Shown here: piece by piece, positions 58,060 through 64,000 of the stretch
Layout of the letters: the number at the start of each line of letters is the position of its first letter
Position numbering within the stretch: position 1 is the first letter of the stretch
Origin: Megaleporinus macrocephalus
Lineage: Eukaryota; Chordata; Actinopteri; Characiformes; Anostomidae
Length of the DNA: 64,000 bases
Direction of reading: 5' to 3'
NCBI GenBank assembly: GCA_021613375.1
Contig: CM038726.1
Location: forward strand, 2,128,046 to 2,192,045
Notes under the pieces: model-generated
What the model was told of the DNA's origin: nothing
Database searches by the model: none
Seen by the model: only the letters and a program-made list of their open reading frames with translations
Made by a program: the position numbers and the translations under genes

Positions 58060-59335
58060 TGTTGAGTAACTGTTATCATTATTCTGTAACTGCAATAAAC
58101 TATTCAATAACTGCTATGAATGGCTGAATAGCTTAATAATTATTCAGGAACTTCATGAATTAACTGTAAATGTTATGAACTGTTCAGTAAATATTATTAA
58201 TTATTCAGTAACTGTTATGAATGTCTGATTAACCTTTTAATTATTCTGTAACTGTAATGTGTTGTTCAGTTACTGTTATTAATTATTCAGTAACTAATAT
58301 TTTTTTCAGTAAATGTAATTCATTCACTTTGCAGTAACTTTAATTAATTGTTCAGTAATTGTTATCATTTATTTAGTAACTATTATATTTTTCAGTAACT
58401 GTTATTAATTGTTCAGTAATTGTTATTAATTGATCAGTAACTGTTATGATTTCTTTAGTAACTATTGAATTTTTCAGCAACTGTTATGATTTATTTAGTA
58501 ACTGTATTGAATGTTTTAGTAACTGTTATTAATTGTTTATTAACTGTTATTAATTTTTCAAGAAAACTGTTATGATTCATTTAGTAACTATTGAATTTTT
58601 CAATAACTGTTATTAATTGTTCAGTAACTGTTATGATTTATTTAGTAACTATTGAATTTTTCAGTAACTGTTATTAATTGTTCAGTAATTGTTATTAATT
58701 GTTCAGTAACTGTTATGATTTATTTAGTAACTATTGAATTTTTCAGTAACTGTTATGATTTATTTAGTAACTGTATTGAATGTTTTAGTAACTGTTATTA
58801 ATTGTTCATTAACTGTTATTAATTTTTCAAGAAAATTGTTATGATTTATTTAGTAACTATTGAATTTTTCAATAACTTTTATCATTGTTCATTAACTCTT
58901 ATGATATATTTAGTAACCCACCCACTGATATTTATTTTTTTAGTAACTTTTTAATTGTTCAGTATCTGTTATGATTTATTTAGTAACTGTGTTGAATTTT
59001 TCAGTAACATCAATTTTTCAGTAACTTATGATTTATTTAGTAACTGTATTGAATTTTTCAGTAACTATTATTAATTTGTCAGTAACTGTTATAATTTATT
59101 TAGTAACTATTACATTTTTCAGTAACTGTTATGATTCATTTAGTAACTGTATTGAATTTTTCAGTAACTGTCATTAATTATTTAGTAACTGTTATGAATT
59201 ATTCAGTAACTGTTATTAATGATTTAGTAACTGTTATACATTATTCAGTAACTGTTTGGTAACTGTTCAGTAACTGTTATGAATTATTCAGTAACTGTTA
59301 TTAATTGTTCAGTAACTGTTATGATTTTTTCAACA
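58060..59335. repeat. 21-bp minisatellite family, locus C (about 60 copies)
   Basis: The unit is approximately TTCAGTAACTGTTATTAATT plus G, related to loci A and B by the TTCAGTAACT core. A block at about 58395-58620 recurs at about 58640-58870. It is on the ophn1 side of the terminal exon, whereas A and B are on the ar side. Confidence 0.9.
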
Positions 59336-59664
59336 ACACTGCTCTAATAATAGTTTAATAGAGTTCTAATAAAAGTCATATCTTAAAGTGTTTGAAAATC
59401 TTATCAGTTGAAGTCTCTTCACCTGTTCACCTGTTTGTAAAGTCTTGTTATGTATACAGGACAGTCCAGTCCAGCTATGTCCATCATGAACAGTCAGGAC
59501 AGAGGGACACTGGACACGAGGACATATCACATCACGTGGAAGATCCTGAGAGCAGCTCACGCACAGAGCAGCTCTTGTTCTGTTTGTTGTTCTGTGTTTA
59601 CTCGACAACAAATAAACAACATCTGGAAGAACATTCTACAGCATCTGCATTCTGGAAACACGAG
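59336..59664. other. Short unique spacer, no gene seen
   Basis: Overlapping frames on both strands (100, 128 and 81 aa) run from here into the next array. No recognised family. Confidence 0.4.
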
Positions 59665-60240
59665 GCGGCTGTTTCTAATAAAGTGGCCAGTTAATAGACG
59701 TACAGGGCAGTTGTTTCTAATAATGTGGTCAGTTAATAGATGTACAGGGCAGGCGTTTTTAATAAAGTGGCCAGTGAGTGGAGGTACAAGGTGGGTGTTT
59801 CTAATAATGTGGCCAGTTAGTGGAAGTACAAGGTGAGTGTTTCTAATAAAGTGGCCAGTTAGTGGAAGTAGAAGGTGAGTGTTTATAATAAAGTGGCCAG
59901 TTAGTGGAAGTAGAAGGTGAGTGTTTATAATAAAGTGGCCAGTTAGTGGAAGCACAATGTAAGTGTTTCTAAAAAAGAGGCCAGTCAGTTGAAGCACACG
60001 GTGGGTGTTTCTAATAAAGTGGCCAGTTAGTGGAAGCACAATGTAAGTGTTTCTAAAAAAGAGGCCAGTCAGTTGAAGCACACGGTGGGTGTTTCTAATA
60101 AAGTGGCCAGTTAGTGGAAGTACAAGGTGGGTGTTTATAATAAAGTGGCCAGTTAGTGGAAGCACAATGTAAGTGTTTCTAATAAAGTGGCCAGTTAGTG
60201 GAAGCACAAGGTGGGTGTTTCTAATAAAGTGGCCAGTGAG
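59665..60240. repeat. 42-bp minisatellite, about 14 copies
   Basis: The unit is TTTCTAATAAAGTGGCCAGT then TAGTGGAAGTACAAGGTGGG plus TG. As 42 is a multiple of three the - strand stays open for a 216-aa repeating frame (Leu-Pro-Leu-Thr-Gly-His-Phe-Ile period), judged an artefact. TAATAAAGTGGCCAGTGAGTG-type repeats are common in fish genomes. The block near 59935-60005 is duplicated at about 60015-60095. Confidence 0.92.
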
Positions 60241-60574
60241 TGCTGTTTCTTTAAGAGGAAGAGTGTGAATGGAACTGTGGATGCTTCGTATCGGCTCTGA
60301 GTTCCAGGTTTTCTTCTCTTCTCGGGTTTAGAAGGATTTTATTCCTGGGATTGTTCCTGGACTTTCCTTGTTTGGACTCAGATGAACATTCACTCATCCC
60401 TATTAATAACCCAGACTGCTCCAGCCGCTAACCCGTCTTGGATTCTACCCACATCAGACTCTGGAAACATCAGATACCTTCAGTGAGATTAGGAGAGCTG
60501 AGGAGAACGTGCTGGGAATGGAGAACGTTTCCTTTCTGGTATTAGTTTGTGGTAAACGCTGGTCCTTCATGTTA
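60241..60574. other. Unique spacer, no gene seen
   Basis: A stretch of ordinary composition. No exon with supported splice sites is recognised on either strand, although this is where an ophn1 exon might have been expected. Confidence 0.45.
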
Positions 60575-63500
60575 AACATTGCTGTAAGGATGTGACTGAG
60601 TGTTAGTGAGGTCAGGTACTGATGTTGAACATTGCTGTGAGGATGTGATTGAGTGTTAGTGAGGTCAGGTACTGATGTTGAACATTGCTGTGAGGATTTG
60701 ATTGAGTGTTAGTGAGGTCAGATACTGATGTTGAACATTGCTGTAAGGATGTGATTGAGTGTTAGTGAGGTCAGGTACTGATGTTGAACATTGCTGTGAG
60801 GATTTGATTGAGTGTTAGTGAGGTCAGGTACTGATGTTGAACATTGCTGTGAGGATTTGATTGAGTGTTAGTGAGGTCAGATACTGATGTTGAACATTGC
60901 TGTAAGGATGTGATTGAGTGTTAGTGAGGTCAGGTACTGGTGTTGAACATTGCTGTAAGGATGTGATTGAGTGTTAATGAGGTCAGGTACTGATGTTGAA
61001 CATTGCTGTGAGGATGTGATTGAGTGTTAGTGAGGTCAGATACTGATGTTGAACATTGCTGTGAGGATTTGATTGAGTGTTAGTGAGGTCAGGTACTAAT
61101 GTTGAACATTGCTGTGAGGATTTGATTGAGTGTTAGTGAGGTCAGGTACTGATGTTGAACATTGCTGTGAGGATTTGATTGAGTGTTAGTGAGGTCAGAT
61201 ACTGATGTTGAACATTGCTGTAAGGATGTGATTGAGTGTTAGTGAGGTCAGGTACTGATGTTGAACATTGCTGTGAGGATGTGATTGAGTGTTAATGAGG
61301 TCAGGTACTGATGTTGAACATTGCTGTGAGGATGTGATTGAGTGTTAATGAGGTCAGGTACTGATGTTGAACATTGCTGTAAGGATGTGATTGAGAGTTA
61401 GTGGGGTCAGATACTGATGTTGAACATTGCTGTGAGGGTTTGATTGAGTGTTAGTGAGGTCAGGTACTGATGTTGAACATTGCTGTGAGGGTTTGATTGA
61501 GAGTTAGTGAGGTCAGATACTGATGTTGAACATTGCTGTGAGGACTGAGTGTTAGTGAGGTCAGGTACTGATGTTGAACATTGCTGTGAGGATGTGATTG
61601 AGTGTTAGTGAGGTCAGGTACTGATGTTGAACATTGCTGTGAGGGTTTGATTGAGAGTTAGTAAGGTCAGATACTGATGTTGAACATTGCTGTGAGGGTT
61701 TGATTGAGAGTTAGTGGGGTCAGATACTGATGTTGAACATTGCTGTGAGGATTTGATTGAGTGTTAGTGAGGTCAGGTACTGATGTTGAACATTGCTGTG
61801 AGGACTGATTGAGTGTTAGTGAGGTCAGGTACTGATGTTGAACATTGCTGTGAGTGTTTGATTGAGAGTTAGTGAGGTCAGATACTGGTGTTGAACATTG
61901 CTGTGAGGATTTGATTGAGTGTTAGTGAGGTCAGGTACTGATGTTGAACATTGCTGTGAGGGTTTGATTGAGAGTTAGTGAGGTCAGGTACTGATGTTGA
62001 ACATTGCTGTAAGGATGTGATTGAGTGTTAGTGAGGTCAGGTACTGACGTTGAACATTGCTGTGAGGATTTGATTGAGTGTTAGTGAGGTCAGATACTGA
62101 TGTTGAACATTGCTGTAAGGATGTGATTGAGTGTTAGTGAGGTCAGGTACTGATGTTGAACATTGCTGTGAGGGTTTGATTGAGAGTTAGTGAGGTCAGG
62201 TACTGATGTTGCACATTGCTGTGAGGATCTGATTGAGTGTTAGTGAGGTCAGGTACTGATGTTGAACATTGCTGTGAGGACTGATTGAGTGTTAGTGAGG
62301 TCAGGTACTGATGTTGAACATTGCTGTGAGGGTTTGATTGAGAGTTAGTGAGGTCAGGTACTGATGTTGCACATTGCTGTGAGGATCTGATTGAGTGTTA
62401 GTGAGGTCAGGTACTGATGTTGAACATTGCTGTGAGGACTGATTGAGTGTTAGTGAGGTCAGGTACTGATGTTGAACATTGCTGTGAGTGTTTGATTGAG
62501 AGTTAGTGAGGTCAGATACTGGTGTTGAACATTGCTGTGAGGATTTGATTGAGTGTTAGTGAGGTCAGGTACTGATGTTGAACATTGCTGTGAGGGTTTG
62601 ATTGAGAGTTAGTGAGGTCAGGTACTGATGTTGAACATTGCTGTAAGGATGTGATTGAGTGTTAGTGAGGTCAGGTACTGACGTTGAACATTGCTGTGAG
62701 GATTTGATTGAGTGTTAGTGAGGTCAGATACTGATGTTGAACATTGCTGTAAGGATGTGATTGAGTGTTAGTGAGGTCAGGTACTGATGTTGAACATTGC
62801 TGTGAGGGTTTGATTGAGAGTTAGTGAGGTCAGGTACTGATGTTGCACATTGCTGTGAGGATCTGATTGAGTGTTAGTGAGGTCAGGTACTGATGTTGAA
62901 CATTGCTGTAAGGATGTGATTGAGTGTTAGTGAGGTCAGGTACTGGTGTTGAACATTGCTGTGAGGATTTGATTAAGTGTTAGTGAGGTCAGGTACTGGT
63001 GTTGAACATTGCTGTGAGGATTTGATTAAGTGTTAGTGAGGTCAGGTACTGGTGTTGAACATTGCTGTGAGGATTTGATTAAGTGTTAGTGAGGTCAGGT
63101 ACTGATGTTGAACATTGCTGTAAGGATGTGATTGAGTGTTAGTGAGGTCAGGTACTGATGTTGAACATTGCTGTAAGGATGTGATTGAGTGTTAGTGAGG
63201 TCAGCTACTGATGTTGAACATTGCTGTGAGGTTTGATTGAGAGTTAGTGAGGTCAGATACTGATGTTGAACATTGCTGTAAGGATGTGATTGAGTGTTAG
63301 TGAGGTCAGGTACTGATGTTGAACATTGCTGTGAGGGTTTGATTGAGAGTTAGTGAGGTCAGGTACTGATGTTGAACATTGCTGTGAGGATCTGATTGAG
63401 TGTTAGTGAGGTCAGATACTGATGTTGAACATTGCTGTGAGGATTTGATTGAGTGTTAGTGAGGTCAGATACTGATGTTGAACATTGCTGTAAGGATGTG

Positions 63501-64000
63501 ATTGAGTGTTAGTGGGGTCAGGTACTGATGTTGAACATTGCTGTAAGGATGTGATTGAGTGTTAGTGGGGTCAGGTACTGATGTTGAACATTGCTGTAAG
63601 GATGTGATTGAGTGTTAGTGAGGTCAGGTACTGATGTTGAACATTGCTGTGAGGGTTTGATTGAGAGTTAGTGAGGTCAGGTACTGATGTTGAACATTGC
63701 TGTGAGGGTTTGATTGAGAGTTAGTGAGGTCAGGTACTGATGTTGAACATTGCTGTGAGGATCTGATTGAGTGTTAGTGAGGTCAGATACTGATGTTGAA
63801 CATTGCTGTGAGGATTTGATTGAGTGTTAGTGAGGTCAGATACTGATGTTGAACATTGCTGTAAGGATGTGATTGAGTGTTAGTGGGGTCAGGTACTGAT
63901 GTTGAACATTGCTGTAAGGATGTGATTGAGTGTTAGTGAGGTCAGGTACTGATGTTGAACATTGCTGTAAGGATGTGATTGAGTGTTAGTGGGGTCAGGT
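60575..64000. repeat. 53-bp minisatellite, about 64 copies, runs off the window
   Basis: The unit is GAGGTCAGGTACTGATGTTG then AACATTGCTGTGAGGATGTG then ATTGAGTGTTAGT (53 bp). Variants are TTTGATTGAGAG, GGATCTG and GCACATTGC, with a few shorter copies lacking GATTT. Blocks of several units repeat (for example the GCACATTGC-bearing block near 62210, 62368 and 62845). The array is not closed at 64000. Confidence 0.96.

Larger units (their letters stand above)
57119..64000 (-). other. ophn1: Presumed last intron of ophn1 (continues beyond the window)
   Basis: No second exon is visible between the terminal exon and the window edge. The interval is filled by a 24-bp array, a 21-bp array, a 42-bp array and a 53-bp array, with short unique spacers at about 59335-59660 and 60240-60570. 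If the gene call is right this intron is at least 6.9 kb. Confidence 0.5.

Noticed and set aside
59557..60207. 216-aa minus-strand frame with 14-residue repeats
   Set aside because: A 42-bp unit divisible by three keeps the frame open; there is no unique sequence or supported start.

Overview
This window is vertebrate nuclear DNA, almost certainly from a teleost fish. Exons are short and separated by spliceosomal GT-AG introns, the two recognisable genes are vertebrate orthologues, and there is a decayed RTE-type LINE plus several inverted-repeat elements of the kind common in fish. The androgen receptor ligand-binding domain reads like that of otophysan fishes (catfish, characins, zebrafish), but the species cannot be named from sequence alone.

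Layout. Bases 1-8842 hold the end of the androgen receptor gene (ar) on the + strand: intron 5, then three coding exons (2946-3076, 5089-5240, 8684-8842) matching human exons 6, 7 and 8, with the stop at 8840-8842. A long 3' flank follows, probably partly 3' UTR, with a good poly(A) signal at 19409-19414. Far downstream on the - strand is a proline-rich terminal coding exon (56715-57118) with a poly(A) signal at 56492-56497. Human AR (+) and OPHN1 (-) are convergent neighbours at Xq12, so I read this exon as the 3' end of oligophrenin-1 (ophn1). Bases 57119-64000 would then be ophn1 intron.

Everything else is dominated by minisatellites. About twenty arrays, mostly unrelated, with units of roughly 21 to 205 bp, cover about half the window. 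Nearly all the long open reading frames (491 aa, 598 aa, 246 aa, 216 aa and so on) are by-products of these arrays or of polypyrimidine tracts and are not genes. Between arrays there is a degenerate RTE LINE fragment (about 42440-43545), three inverted-repeat elements (12016-13172, 24154-24766, 37879-38640), a palindrome (25806-26107), a 644-bp tandem duplication (38707-40260) and AT-rich non-coding DNA.

The most striking structure lies inside ar. A 40-bp minisatellite fills intron 6 in one orientation (3146-4474), and its exact reverse complement fills much of intron 7 (5251-6545). The two arrays bracket exon 7, so the pre-mRNA could fold into a stem of more than 1 kb with exon 7 in the loop. 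A third array of the same unit lies at 31342-32632. Intron 7 then continues as about 1.65 kb of polypyrimidine right up to the exon 8 acceptor.
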